The position numbers and the translations under genes were made by a program. Source: Tunturiibacter gelidiferens (GTDB lineage Bacteria; Acidobacteriota; Terriglobia; Terriglobales; Acidobacteriaceae). Taken from it: a stretch of DNA of 64,000 nt. A model generated the notes under the pieces. That model did not search any database and had not been told where the DNA came from. It saw only the letters and a list, made by a program, of their open reading frames with translations. The stretch covers positions 372,001 to 436,000 of the forward strand of contig NZ_JACHEB010000003.1 of NCBI RefSeq assembly GCF_014201335.1. The letters run 5' to 3'. Shown here in pieces: positions 35,967 through 44,130 of the stretch (position 1 is the first letter of the stretch; each line of letters opens with the position of its first letter).

Positions 35967-36467
35967 ATGTCGCAGCTTAAGGAGCTTCTGCTCGCGCATA
36001 CCGGCTACTCTGCCTGGGGGACTCAGCAGGTTCTCGATGCTTGTGCGGCTCTTACCCCTGAGCAGCGGGAAAGAGGGATGGGAGCGTCTCATTCGAGCAT
36101 TCTGCAAACCTTTCGCCATGTTTATGATGCGGAGCGAGTCTGGCTTCGCAGACTGGCGGAAGTTGATAACGAGAAGCTGCCGCGCGGTTCTGCTCCTGAG
36201 CATTCCTTTGAGGAGATTGTTCAGTTGTGGCCAGGATTGTGGGATGGGTATCGACGATGGATCGATGCTGCTTCTGAGGCGGACCTTACACTGGCACTCC
36301 TGACTGTCCTGCCTGACGACGCGCGTTTCTGTGTTCCCCGGTGGCAGATTGTGCTTCATGCGATCAACCACTCTACCTATCATCGCGGGCAGATCATCAC
36401 GATGCTGCGGGCGTTTGATATTACGCCTCCGAATACGGACCTGACGGCTTACTACTCGACACGCTAG
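35967..36467 (+). CDS. DinB family metal-binding protein
   Basis: 166 residues in a four-helix-bundle pattern. The metal ligands of the DinB/YfiT family are visible: His51 in FRHVYDAE and His135 and His139 in HAINHSTYHRGQ. Family members are metal-dependent hydrolases or thiol transferases, for example in bacillithiol or mycothiol systems; the function here cannot be fixed. It is divergently arranged from the glutaredoxin gene. Confidence 0.87.
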   Translation: MSQLKELLLAHTGYSAWGTQQVLDACAALTPEQRERGMGASHSSILQTFRHVYDAERVWLRRLAEVDNEKLPRGSAPEHSFEEIVQLWPGLWDGYRRWIDAASEADLTLALLTVLPDDARFCVPRWQIVLHAINHSTYHRGQIITMLRAFDITPPNTDLTAYYSTR

Positions 36468-36567
36468 AGCTTTCCTGCCCGCTGCGCGCGGGGCGGCCAC
36501 GTCGTGGCGTGTATACCCTTTTCTTGCAAGTTCATGCGGTGCTGCCCCCGTTGGTCGGGATGTGGAT

Positions 36568-37341
36568 TCATTGCTCGTGGTAGTTGCGGATGAGACCGCC
36601 ATCGACGTAATACGTGGAGCCGGTAACATAGGCGGCGTCGTCGGAGGCAAGGAAGAGAGCTACGCCAGAGACTTCGTCCGGCGTTCCCATGCGGCCAAGG
36701 GGGATGTTTTTGAGGAGGGCGTCGAGCTTCGGTTTGTCTTCCATCAGCTTGGTGTTGATGGGGGTGGCGATGGCCCCGGGGGCGATGTTGTTGATAGTGA
36801 TGTTGAGTGGGCCGAGTTCGACGGAGAGGTTGCGCATGAGCGTACGCATGCCGCCTTTTGAGGCGCAGTAGGAGGAGAAGTTAGGGAAGGCGAGGTCCTC
36901 GTGGACAGAGGAGATGTTGATGATGCGGCCGGGGAGCTTTGCGTCGCGCAGGCGGCGGACGAAGGCCTGGGTGAGGAAGAAGGCGCCCTTGAGATTGACG
37001 TTTAGAACGGCGTCGTAGTCGGCTTCGGTGACGTCCCAGAAGGGCGCGTTTTTTTCGATGCCGGCGTTGTTGACGAGAATGTCGCAGCGGCCGAGTTGCT
37101 GGTAGGCCTGATTGACGAGGTTTTGCGTGTCGGCGAGGTTTGTGACATCGGCTCGGACGAGGATGGCTTTGCCGCCAGCGGCTTCGGCTTTAGACGCCGT
37201 CTCCTGAGACGTCTCGATGTTGTTGCGATAGTCGACGACAACGGTGGCGCCTTCGCTGGCGAAGCGGATGGCGATGGATTGCCCGATGCCGGAGCCGGAG
37301 CCGGTGACGATTGCGACTTTGCCTGCGAGACGACCTGACAT
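36568..37341 (-). CDS. Short-chain dehydrogenase (glucose 1-dehydrogenase-like)
   Basis: 257 residues, a classical SDR. Cofactor site TGSGSGIG, NNAG structural motif, catalytic Ser in NISSVHE, and Tyr/Lys in SSYCASKGG. The acidic/aromatic FPNFSSY stretch and the C-terminal YVTGSTYYVDGGL fit the glucose 1-dehydrogenase-like group. The ATG follows GGAG with normal spacing. Substrate is uncertain: glucose or another polyol/ketone. It lies immediately after the tadA fusion gene on the same strand (9-base gap). Confidence 0.86.
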   Translation of the reverse strand: MSGRLAGKVAIVTGSGSGIGQSIAIRFASEGATVVVDYRNNIETSQETASKAEAAGGKAILVRADVTNLADTQNLVNQAYQQLGRCDILVNNAGIEKNAPFWDVTEADYDAVLNVNLKGAFFLTQAFVRRLRDAKLPGRIINISSVHEDLAFPNFSSYCASKGGMRTLMRNLSVELGPLNITINNIAPGAIATPINTKLMEDKPKLDALLKNIPLGRMGTPDEVSGVALFLASDDAAYVTGSTYYVDGGLIRNYHEQ

Positions 37342-37350
37342 TGACGGCTC

Positions 37351-38241
37351 CTATTTTTTTTGGGATTTTTTGCTGGCCGATTTCGTAGCGGTTTTCTGGG
37401 TTGCTTTCTTTGAGGCTTTCTTCGCTGCGGATTTTTTCGCGGGCTTTGTGGGTTCGGGTTTTTCTTTCGCGATGATTTTGGAGAGAAGTGTCTTCGCTTT
37501 TTCGAGTTCGGCGTGGCGTTCCTGGGTTAGGTTTTTGCCGGCGCGGTTGATGTAGAAGTTCAGCATCTGCATGCCGGAAGCTGGACCTTTGGGAGAGACT
37601 TTTTTTGTGGCGAGGGCTTTGGCAATGGCGGATGCGTTCTTTTTGAAGAGGCCCTCATCGGGATGGGTGGAGTCGGTGTCTACTTTTGCGGACCACTTCT
37701 TTGTTGTCGCCATGAGTGCCTCCTTCGCTGCGTCGCGGGTCGCTGCTTCGCTTTGTAGGATGCGGGCCTGAGACTTTTCCTGACGGCGTTTGCGAAAAAA
37801 AGCGGTGAGGAGGGTGCCGCACTCTTCGGAGAGGAGGTTGGAGGTGACTTCGACTTTGTGATTGAGTTGGGGGTGGTTCATGACGGAGAGGACTGAGCCG
37901 CAGGCGCCGGCTTTGGGGTCGGGGGCGGCGTAGACGAGGCGGGAGATGCGTGCGTGGAGGATAGCTCCGGCGCACATGGCGCAGGGTTCGAGCGTGACGT
38001 AGAGGGTGCAGTCTTCGAGGCGATAGTTGCGGAGATAGAGGCCAGCCTGGCGGAGAGCGACGATCTCGGCGTGGGCGGTGGGGTCGTTGTCGCGAAGGAC
38101 ACGGTTCTGACCGCGGCCGATGATTTTGTTTTGATGGACGACGACGGCGCCTACGGGGACTTCGCCGTTTGCTTCAGCGTCATTGGCTTCTGCGATTGCG
38201 TCGCGGAGGTAGGCTTGGTCGTTTTCGTGCGCAGAGGTCAT
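37351..38241 (-). CDS. tadA: tRNA-specific adenosine deaminase fused to a DUF3175 domain with H1-like tail
   Basis: 296 residues. Residues 1-150 are a full TadA deaminase: HAE (His57, Glu59) and PCAMC (Cys87, Cys90) zinc site; TadA converts A34 to inosine in tRNA-Arg(ACG). Residues 151-176 are a basic linker. From Met177 on the sequence (KKWSAKVDTDSTHPDEGLFK...ASAIAKALA...SGMQMLNFYINRAGKNL) is a DUF3175 domain, usually a separate small protein, followed by a Lys/Ala tail rich in AKKS and KKAS units. Met177 (base 37713) is preceded by AAGGAGG with five-base spacing, an excellent ribosome site. So a free DUF3175 protein may also be made from inside the gene. The fusion probably arose by loss of the tadA stop codon. 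Confidence 0.88.
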   Translation of the reverse strand: MTSAHENDQAYLRDAIAEANDAEANGEVPVGAVVVHQNKIIGRGQNRVLRDNDPTAHAEIVALRQAGLYLRNYRLEDCTLYVTLEPCAMCAGAILHARISRLVYAAPDPKAGACGSVLSVMNHPQLNHKVEVTSNLLSEECGTLLTAFFRKRRQEKSQARILQSEAATRDAAKEALMATTKKWSAKVDTDSTHPDEGLFKKNASAIAKALATKKVSPKGPASGMQMLNFYINRAGKNLTQERHAELEKAKTLLSKIIAKEKPEPTKPAKKSAAKKASKKATQKTATKSASKKSQKK

Positions 38242-38277
38242 TGCAGGCTAGTTTAGCTTTGCATCTACTCGTTTCGA

Positions 38278-38940
38278 TCAATAGAGACTTGGGCCGGCTT
38301 CGACTTCGAGGGTATCGAGGAAGGTTTGCATGATCGCAATGCGTGGAGTTGCGAGGGCTTTGGAGGTTTCGAGAAGGAGCTGCGAGGGGAGGGTGGTGAG
38401 GTGTTTTTTGAGAGCTGTATGGGCTTCGGTGAAGGTTTCGAAGCGGGTGTCGCTGCCTAGCTTGGCGAGGGTGCGGGTGATACCGATGGCGCCGAGTTGC
38501 TCGAGGATGTCGGCGTCGCGGGCGATGGTGGCTTCGACGGTGAGTGGTTTGTCGTGGGGTTGATGGGTGCGGATCACTTCGAGGACGGCGGAGACTTTCT
38601 CTTCGGGGAAGCAGACTTCGGTGAGTAGCGCGGGGGCTTTTTCGATGACGTAGGCTACGTGGTCCCAGGTTTTGAGTGCGGCTTCGTCTTCGGGGCGATG
38701 GCCGACGAAGACTCCGAGGTCGTGGAGCCAGACTGCGGCGAAGACTACGTCGTCATCGTAGGTGAGGCCTTGGCCGATCTGTTGTGTGAGCGCGTAGAGG
38801 CGGGGCTGATGGCCGAACTTGTGGGTCGGCTTTGCGTGAGTCGCGATATAGGTTTCGAGGGCGTTGCGGTAGGACTGATCTTTCTTGTCCTGCGTGTCTT
38901 TTGTGTCTTTGATTTCTGTAGTCTCTGTCATGGTATTCAT
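38278..38940 (-). CDS. HD-domain phosphohydrolase-like protein
   Basis: 220 residues from the ATG at 38940, which overlaps the stop of agmatine deiminase (ATGA). A charged N-terminus (TKDTQDKKDQ) precedes an HD domain: His in HKFGHQ, HD in WLHDLGVF, and a late Asp in ARDADILEQLG. HD proteins hydrolyse phosphoesters or nucleotides. Coupling to aguA suggests a joint role, but the substrate is unknown. Confidence 0.8.
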   Translation of the reverse strand: MNTMTETTEIKDTKDTQDKKDQSYRNALETYIATHAKPTHKFGHQPRLYALTQQIGQGLTYDDDVVFAAVWLHDLGVFVGHRPEDEAALKTWDHVAYVIEKAPALLTEVCFPEEKVSAVLEVIRTHQPHDKPLTVEATIARDADILEQLGAIGITRTLAKLGSDTRFETFTEAHTALKKHLTTLPSQLLLETSKALATPRIAIMQTFLDTLEVEAGPSLY

Positions 38941-40022
38941 GCTGGTTCCTGTTGGGAGAGGCAGTGGAGCGTGCCGAGGCCCCAGACCAGGTCGACGGCG
39001 TGAATGCCGACGATCTCGCGGTCGGGGAAGCAGGCGGCGATGATGTTGAGGGCGTGGCGATCGTTGGGGTCGTTGAAGGTGGGGACCAGGACGAGCGAGT
39101 TTGCGATGTAGAAGTTGGCGTAGCTGGCGGGGAGGCGCTGGCCTTCGAAGGTGACCGGGGCGGGCATGGGGAGCTCGACTATTTCGAAGGGGTCGCCTGC
39201 GAGGTTGCGGAAGCTGCGGAGGCGATCGAGGTTTTCGGCGAGGGGCAAGTGGTTTTCGTCGTGAGTATTGGGCTCGACGGCGGTTAGGATCTTGTTTTCG
39301 GCGACGAAGCGGGTGATGTCGTCGACGTGGCCGTGGGTGTCGTCGCCGGCGCAGCCTTTGTGGAGCCAGAGAACTTTTTCGATGCCGAGGTAGTCGTGGA
39401 AGGCTTGCTCGAGGTGTTTGCGGGTTTCGGCTTCGTCGCCGAGGCCGGGGTTGCGTTTCTGGATTTCGCTGAGGTGGCACTCTTCGGTGGTGAGGAGGAG
39501 GCCGGCGCCGTTGGTGTCGATGCTGCCGCCCTCGAGGACGAGGCGGTGAGGTTTGCCGTTGGCGCCTTCGATCTCGGGTTTGAATTGGGACATGTCGTAG
39601 TGCTTGGCGACGTGCTGGGGGATCTGGTCGTCACGGTGCCAGTTGTCGTACTTGGCCCAGGCGTTGAACTTCCAATTGGTGATAGCGAGTTCGCCTGCGG
39701 CATTTTTGACGAAGATGGGGCCAGAGTCGCGGAGCCAGACGCGGTCGGTCTGCCAGTGATGGAAGTGAAGGCGGGCGAGGTTGGCTCCGGCGCGGCGGAG
39801 GAGGCCGGTGGCGCGGCGCTCGGCGTCAGTGTCGTTGACTAGAATATGGACATCTTCGACGCGGGAGAGATGACGGACGATCTCTCCGTAGACCCAGGGG
39901 ATGGGTTGGAATTTGCTTGGCCAATCTTCAGCGTTGTGGGGCCAGCCGAGCCAGGTGGCGGCGTGGGGAGCCCACTCTGCGGGCATGCGGTAGTTGGTCG
40001 GCGTGTCGGTCGTGCGGCTCAC
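38937..40022 (-). CDS. aguA: Agmatine deiminase
   Basis: 361 residues from a GTG at 40022 with AAGGAG seven bases before it; the longer open frame upstream has no comparable site. It belongs to the Porphyromonas-type peptidyl-arginine deiminase family and hydrolyses agmatine to N-carbamoylputrescine and ammonia. Seen: ATWLGWPHNAEDW, the GCAGDDTHGHVDD catalytic His/Asp segment, and the C-terminal catalytic Cys in LGTLHCLS (Cys354). aguB is 1.7 kb to the right, on the same strand. Upstream is a sigma-54-like motif. Confidence 0.92.
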   Translation of the reverse strand: MSRTTDTPTNYRMPAEWAPHAATWLGWPHNAEDWPSKFQPIPWVYGEIVRHLSRVEDVHILVNDTDAERRATGLLRRAGANLARLHFHHWQTDRVWLRDSGPIFVKNAAGELAITNWKFNAWAKYDNWHRDDQIPQHVAKHYDMSQFKPEIEGANGKPHRLVLEGGSIDTNGAGLLLTTEECHLSEIQKRNPGLGDEAETRKHLEQAFHDYLGIEKVLWLHKGCAGDDTHGHVDDITRFVAENKILTAVEPNTHDENHLPLAENLDRLRSFRNLAGDPFEIVELPMPAPVTFEGQRLPASYANFYIANSLVLVPTFNDPNDRHALNIIAACFPDREIVGIHAVDLVWGLGTLHCLSQQEPA

Positions 40023-40402
40023 CTGGCTGCTCCTTCTTGGGATGTACCCCTCCCCCGGGGTCAAAAAGTGTGCAAAGTCTTCCATCCACGCGGCTTAGGC
40101 TTGGACTTCCAAGGCGTTCAAGACACGGTAGCAGCCCTGCATCACGTTTGGATGAACTGGCGTGGGCTTCGGTCGCTTGTTCGCGAAAATAGCCCGCTGA
40201 TTTAAGTATAGCTGTTTGGAGGCAACTGATACGCCACGCGAATGTGCTGGATTGACGCTGGTTTTATGTAGTTTTGGGGTTGACGGAGTTATGAGCTGCG
40301 CATCGATCGAGTCCTATTAAGAATCTTATGGGATGTGGTTGGTCGAGACGCGGAGAGCGTGTTGGATGCTGGCTCGACCATCCTTCATCATCAGGAGTTT
40401 TC
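40023..40402. other. Intergenic stretch between aguA and tautomerase gene
   Basis: 380 bases between divergent genes with no convincing ORF. It holds the sigma-54-like motif at 40221-40236 and an inverted repeat GGTCGAG...CTCGACC (about 40339-40379) just before the tautomerase start. Nothing else is recognised. Confidence 0.55.
40221..40236 (-). promoter_or_regulatory. Sigma-54-like promoter motif upstream of aguA
   Basis: On the minus strand the bases read TGGCGTATCAGTTGCC. The GG and GC doublets are ten bases apart, as in -24/-12 promoters (TGGC, seven bases, TTGC). It points toward aguA, with about 190 bases of leader. A related sequence with one extra base is at 28921-28937. No adjacent activator gene or upstream enhancer site was identified. 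Confidence 0.45.
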
Positions 40403-40795
40403 ATGCCGTTGTTTACAGTGACGATGAGATCCGGTAGAGCCGCTGACGAAAAAGACGCGATCTCCCGGGCCATACACCAAGCGAGCATCAGCGCGGGGTA
40501 TCCCCACGACGATATGTTCCAACGTTTTTTTTGTCTTGAGCAGAGCGACCTGAAAGTTGATCTCAACTATCCTGGTTTGCCGAAACCTCGAACGGAGAAG
40601 GTGCTGATGATCGAAGTCCTTGTGTCGTCCGGGACTGACGCTGCCAGAAAGGCACGCCTGCTGGCGGCCTTAGTCGAAACTCTCGAAGGTGTTGGAACAG
40701 ATCCGAACGACATCATGGTGTTCTTTGGGGAAGTTGATCGTGCCAGCAGTTCCTTCGGGGGCGGCCGACTCGCATCACCAGTCGTAACCGCCTAG
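40403..40795 (+). CDS. Tautomerase superfamily protein
   Basis: 130 residues from the ATG at 40403 with TCAGGAG before it. Proline follows Met (MPLFTVTMRSG), so after Met removal the catalytic N-terminal Pro1 of the 4-oxalocrotonate tautomerase superfamily is available. The chain has two beta-alpha-beta halves (the second starting at VLMIEVLVSSGTDAARKA), as in the longer members. It probably catalyses keto-enol tautomerisation or a related dehalogenase/hydratase reaction; substrate unknown. Confidence 0.85.
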   Translation: MPLFTVTMRSGRAADEKDAISRAIHQASISAGYPHDDMFQRFFCLEQSDLKVDLNYPGLPKPRTEKVLMIEVLVSSGTDAARKARLLAALVETLEGVGTDPNDIMVFFGEVDRASSSFGGGRLASPVVTA

Positions 40796-40829
40796 TCGAG
40801 ATGTGGGAGCGCGGCTATCCAGTCGAGCT

Positions 40830-41603
40830 CTACTGTTTGTAGATTGGGGCTCCCATGGGTGCGCCCGTGGCTCCGCCATCAATAACGATCTCAGTGGCCT
40901 GAATGAAAGAGGACTCATCCGAGGCGAGAAAGACGACGGCATTGGCCACTTCGAGAGGGTCGCCCATTCGTCCGAGAGGGATGCCTCTTTCGACAACCTT
41001 GTAGAGTGTGTCTCTATCTTCATGGGTGGTCACGACCGTATCCCATATAGGGGTATCCACCGCTCCTGGGGTGACCACATTGATTCGAATTCCACGTGGA
41101 GAAAGTTCGGAGGCCATCACGCGCGCCATGGTTCTGACGGCCGCTTTACTTGCTGCATAGGCAGACAGGCCCGGCCTGCCGTTCACATTCTGGACCGAAC
41201 TGTTGAAGATGATGGAAGCGCCGTCGTTCAGATAGGGCAGACACTCCTGCACGATAAAGAAGGTCGAGGTTACATTGACGCTCAAAATCTCCTCGAACGT
41301 CTCGACCGAGGTGCTGCCGAGCGGGGTGAGGGGACCGATTCCGGCGTTCGCAAAGAGGATATCGAGATTGCCGAACCGCTCGACTGTTGCTGCGATAGCT
41401 TTTTTCATGGCTATGCGGTCTGTTACATCCGCTTTCATGACGAGGACCCCGGGCCCAAGTTCTTGTACGGCTGTTTCCAGCGTCTTCTGGTTTCTGCCAG
41501 TGATCGCGACGTTCGCTCCTTCTTCCAGGAACCGCTTCGCGGTGGCCAATCCGATGCCGCTGTTGCCACCTGTAATCAGAGCTACTTTTCCCATTAATCT
41601 CAT
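40830..41603 (-). CDS. Short-chain dehydrogenase
   Basis: 257 residues from the ATG at 41603, eight bases after AAGGA. Classical SDR: TGGNSGIG cofactor site, NAG, catalytic Ser in IIFNSSVQNV, and Tyr/Lys in SAYAASKAAV. The ADVTD segment and Arg after the cofactor loop suggest NADP preference. A glycine-rich C-terminus (GATGAPMGAPIYKQ) is a little longer than typical. Substrate unknown. It converges with the tautomerase gene (34-base gap). Confidence 0.87.
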   Translation of the reverse strand: MRLMGKVALITGGNSGIGLATAKRFLEEGANVAITGRNQKTLETAVQELGPGVLVMKADVTDRIAMKKAIAATVERFGNLDILFANAGIGPLTPLGSTSVETFEEILSVNVTSTFFIVQECLPYLNDGASIIFNSSVQNVNGRPGLSAYAASKAAVRTMARVMASELSPRGIRINVVTPGAVDTPIWDTVVTTHEDRDTLYKVVERGIPLGRMGDPLEVANAVVFLASDESSFIQATEIVIDGGATGAPMGAPIYKQ

Positions 41604-41740
41604 CTGACTTCCTTTCTGACGCAGGAGCATATGCGTGTCTCCGCTACATCAGCTGGCCACCCAGGAGGCGGCCCTGCTAGATAAACACTTCTGTCGACTA
41701 AATATTCCCGCGCGTCCGCAGCGAGGACGGGGACGGGGCT

Positions 41741-42688
41741 CTAGTCGATGAAGCGGCTGGTGATGCCGTTGTAGGCGTCGATGCGGCGGTCGCGGAGGAA
41801 GGGCCAGTTGCGGCGGGTGTCTTCCTGGAGCTTGAGGTCGATCTCGCCGATTAGGATCTCTTCTTTGTCGTGGCTGGCTTGTGCGATGACGCGGCCGAAT
41901 GGGTCGGCGATAAAGCTGCCACCCCAGAACTCCAGCCCGGATTGCGGGGTGTGGTCGCCGGGGCCGCGCATCTCGACGCCGTTGTGGATGACGTCGCCGT
42001 GTTCGTGGCCTACGCGGTTGACTGCACCGACGAAGACGCCGTTGGAGATGGCGTGGGCGCGCTGGGTGATCTGCCAGGCGGAGTACTGGGCGTCGCCGTA
42101 CTCGGCTTTCTCAGAGGGGTGCCAGCCGATGGCGGTGGGATAGAAGAGCGTGTTGGCGCCGCGGAGTGAGGTCTCGCGGGCGGCTTCGGGATACCACTGG
42201 TCCCAGCAGACGAGTGTGCCGATGTCCCCCTGAGTGGTCTTCATGGCTTTGAAGCCTAGGTCGCCGGGGGTGAAGTAAAACTTCTCGTAGTAGAGCGGGT
42301 CGTCGGGGATGTGCATCTTGCGGTAGATGCCCTTGATGCTGCCGTCGGTTTCGAGGATGGCTGCGGTGTTGTGATAGAGGCCAGGGGCGCGGCGCTCGAA
42401 CAGACTGGCGATGACGACTACTTTTTCTTCCTTCGCAATGGCGCTGAGGCGGGCGGTGGATGGGCCGGGGATGGACTCGGCGGTGTCGAAGAGGGCGTGC
42501 TCCTCGCGCTGGCAGAAGTATTGGGCGCGGAAGAGCTCGGGGAGGCAGATGACGTTGGCTCCGGCGCGGGCGGCTTCGCGGACACGATCGGCGGCTTTGT
42601 CGAGGTTGGCTGCGGTGTCGGGGACGCAGGACATCTGGATGAGGCCGATGCGTTTGTTGGTTTTGGTCTTGCTGTTCGTTGTCGTCAT
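41741..42688 (-). CDS. aguB: N-carbamoylputrescine amidase
   Basis: 315 residues from the ATG at 42688, after AGGA. It hydrolyses N-carbamoylputrescine to putrescine, CO2 and ammonia, completing the route begun by aguA. The nitrilase-superfamily triad is complete: Glu51 (LPELF), Lys124 (YRKMHIPDD) and Cys161 (LVCWDQWYPEA). Additional AguB-like segments are CQREEHALFDTAE and GGSFIADPFG. The open frame runs on further upstream to 43381 but that part is the antisense of the aldo/keto reductase gene. Polyamine synthesis from arginine is implied if an arginine decarboxylase exists elsewhere. Confidence 0.93.
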   Translation of the reverse strand: MTTTNSKTKTNKRIGLIQMSCVPDTAANLDKAADRVREAARAGANVICLPELFRAQYFCQREEHALFDTAESIPGPSTARLSAIAKEEKVVVIASLFERRAPGLYHNTAAILETDGSIKGIYRKMHIPDDPLYYEKFYFTPGDLGFKAMKTTQGDIGTLVCWDQWYPEAARETSLRGANTLFYPTAIGWHPSEKAEYGDAQYSAWQITQRAHAISNGVFVGAVNRVGHEHGDVIHNGVEMRGPGDHTPQSGLEFWGGSFIADPFGRVIAQASHDKEEILIGEIDLKLQEDTRRNWPFLRDRRIDAYNGITSRFID

Positions 42689-42813
42689 GTTGATCCTGTT
42701 CAAGTTTATAGGCGTTTGCGAGCCTCGTGAGGCTGCGGGCGCCCTGCTTATTTGCAGAACGTTAATGGGGCAGCAGGACACTGCTTGTTTGGGGGCGGTG
42801 TCCTGCTGCGGGA

Positions 42814-43875
42814 CTATGATTTGCCGGGTGTGACTGGCACGGTGCGGGCGATTGGCTCGAGGCGGTTGGAGCTTTGGAAGGGAAGCATCCAGCCGGGGTA
42901 CTCGGGTGGTAGGGCGCTGACCTCGTCGAGCTGCTTGAGCTCGTCGGCGGTGAACTTGAGGTCGACCGCGGCGATGTTGTCTTCGAGCTGGTCGATGCGT
43001 TTTGCTCCGATGATGATGGAGGTGACTACGGGCTTTGCCAAGAGCCACGCGAGAGAGATGCGGGCGGGACTGCAGTTGTGGGCTTTGGCGATGGGGGCCA
43101 TGACGTCGAGAATGCGCCAGGTGCGCTCCTTGTCGACGATGGGGAAGTCGAACTCGGAGCGGCGTGAGTCGGCAGGGCGCTGGTTTTCGCGGGAGAACTT
43201 GCCGGAGAGGAGGCCGCCGGCGAGTGGGCTCCAGACGAGGAGGCCGGTCTTTTCGGCTTCGAGCAGGGGGACGAGATCTCGCTCGAGGTCGCGGCCGGCG
43301 ATGGAGTAGTAGGCCTGAAGGGTGTCGAAGCGGGCGAGGTTTTTGAACTGGGAGATGGCGAGGGCCTTGGCAATCTTCCAAGCCTGCCAGTTGGAGACGC
43401 CGATGTAGCGGACTTTGCCTTGTTGGACGAGGGTATCGAGTGCGCGGAGGGTCTCTTCGATGGGGGTGATGGCGTCGTTGCCGTGGATTTGGTAGAGGTC
43501 GATGTGGTCGGTCTGGAGGCGGCGGAGGCTGGCGTCGACGGCGTCCATGATGTGGCCGCGGGAGGCGCCGACGTCGTTGCGGCCGGGGCCGGTGCGACCG
43601 AAGGCCTTGGTGGCGATGACTACGCTGCTACGAGGGACGTTGAGAGTTTTGAGGGATTGGCCGAGGGCCTTTTCACTCTCGCCTTCGGAGTAGACATCGG
43701 CGGTGTCGAAGAAGTTGATGCCGGCCTCGATGGAGGCCTTGATGAGCGCGTTGGCACCGGACTGATCGACGGTGCCGATAGCGCGGAAGAGTCCGGTGCC
43801 ACCGTGGAAGGTCATGGTGCCGAAACACAGCGTGGAGACGAGAAGGCCGGTGTCGCCGAGAGTCTTGTATTGCAT
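42814..43875 (-). CDS. Aldo/keto reductase
   Basis: 353 residues from the ATG at 43875, with AAGGA seven bases upstream. The TIM-barrel catalytic tetrad is visible: Asp and Tyr in FFDTADVYSEGESE, Lys in VVIATK, and His in YQIHGND. The cofactor end segment IIIGAKRIDQLEDNIAA is complete. NADPH-dependent reduction of aldehydes or ketones is expected; the substrate cannot be told. It precedes aguB on the same strand with a gap of about 125 bases. Confidence 0.9.
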   Translation of the reverse strand: MQYKTLGDTGLLVSTLCFGTMTFHGGTGLFRAIGTVDQSGANALIKASIEAGINFFDTADVYSEGESEKALGQSLKTLNVPRSSVVIATKAFGRTGPGRNDVGASRGHIMDAVDASLRRLQTDHIDLYQIHGNDAITPIEETLRALDTLVQQGKVRYIGVSNWQAWKIAKALAISQFKNLARFDTLQAYYSIAGRDLERDLVPLLEAEKTGLLVWSPLAGGLLSGKFSRENQRPADSRRSEFDFPIVDKERTWRILDVMAPIAKAHNCSPARISLAWLLAKPVVTSIIIGAKRIDQLEDNIAAVDLKFTADELKQLDEVSALPPEYPGWMLPFQSSNRLEPIARTVPVTPGKS

Positions 43876-44130
43876 GGGGATCCTTTTGCCGAGAGGTTCG
43901 GGCACAGGTGATTAGACGTTATGACGGGGCTGCGTGATTCAAGGTGGGGAGATACGGGGGCTTTCCCTTGACTTTTCGCGATTGCAGCTTTTTTGTCGGT
44001 GAATTTTCTGTTAGTTTTGAGTTGTAGAGCGGTCAGATCACGGTCAGGCACGCCCTCTTCCAATCACCTAAAAACATCTTTCCCAGTAGTTGCAGCAAGA
44101 CGTGTATCTCATTGCAGAAGGAGTGTTATT

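Noticed and set aside
40264..40566. 100-codon leftward open frame at the tautomerase gene
   Set aside because: Antisense to the tautomerase, which has a ribosome site, catalytic Pro1 and the family pattern.
42689..43381. Upstream extension of the aguB open frame
   Set aside because: It overlaps the aldo/keto reductase gene in another frame and has no ribosome site; aguB starts at 42688 with AGGA before it.
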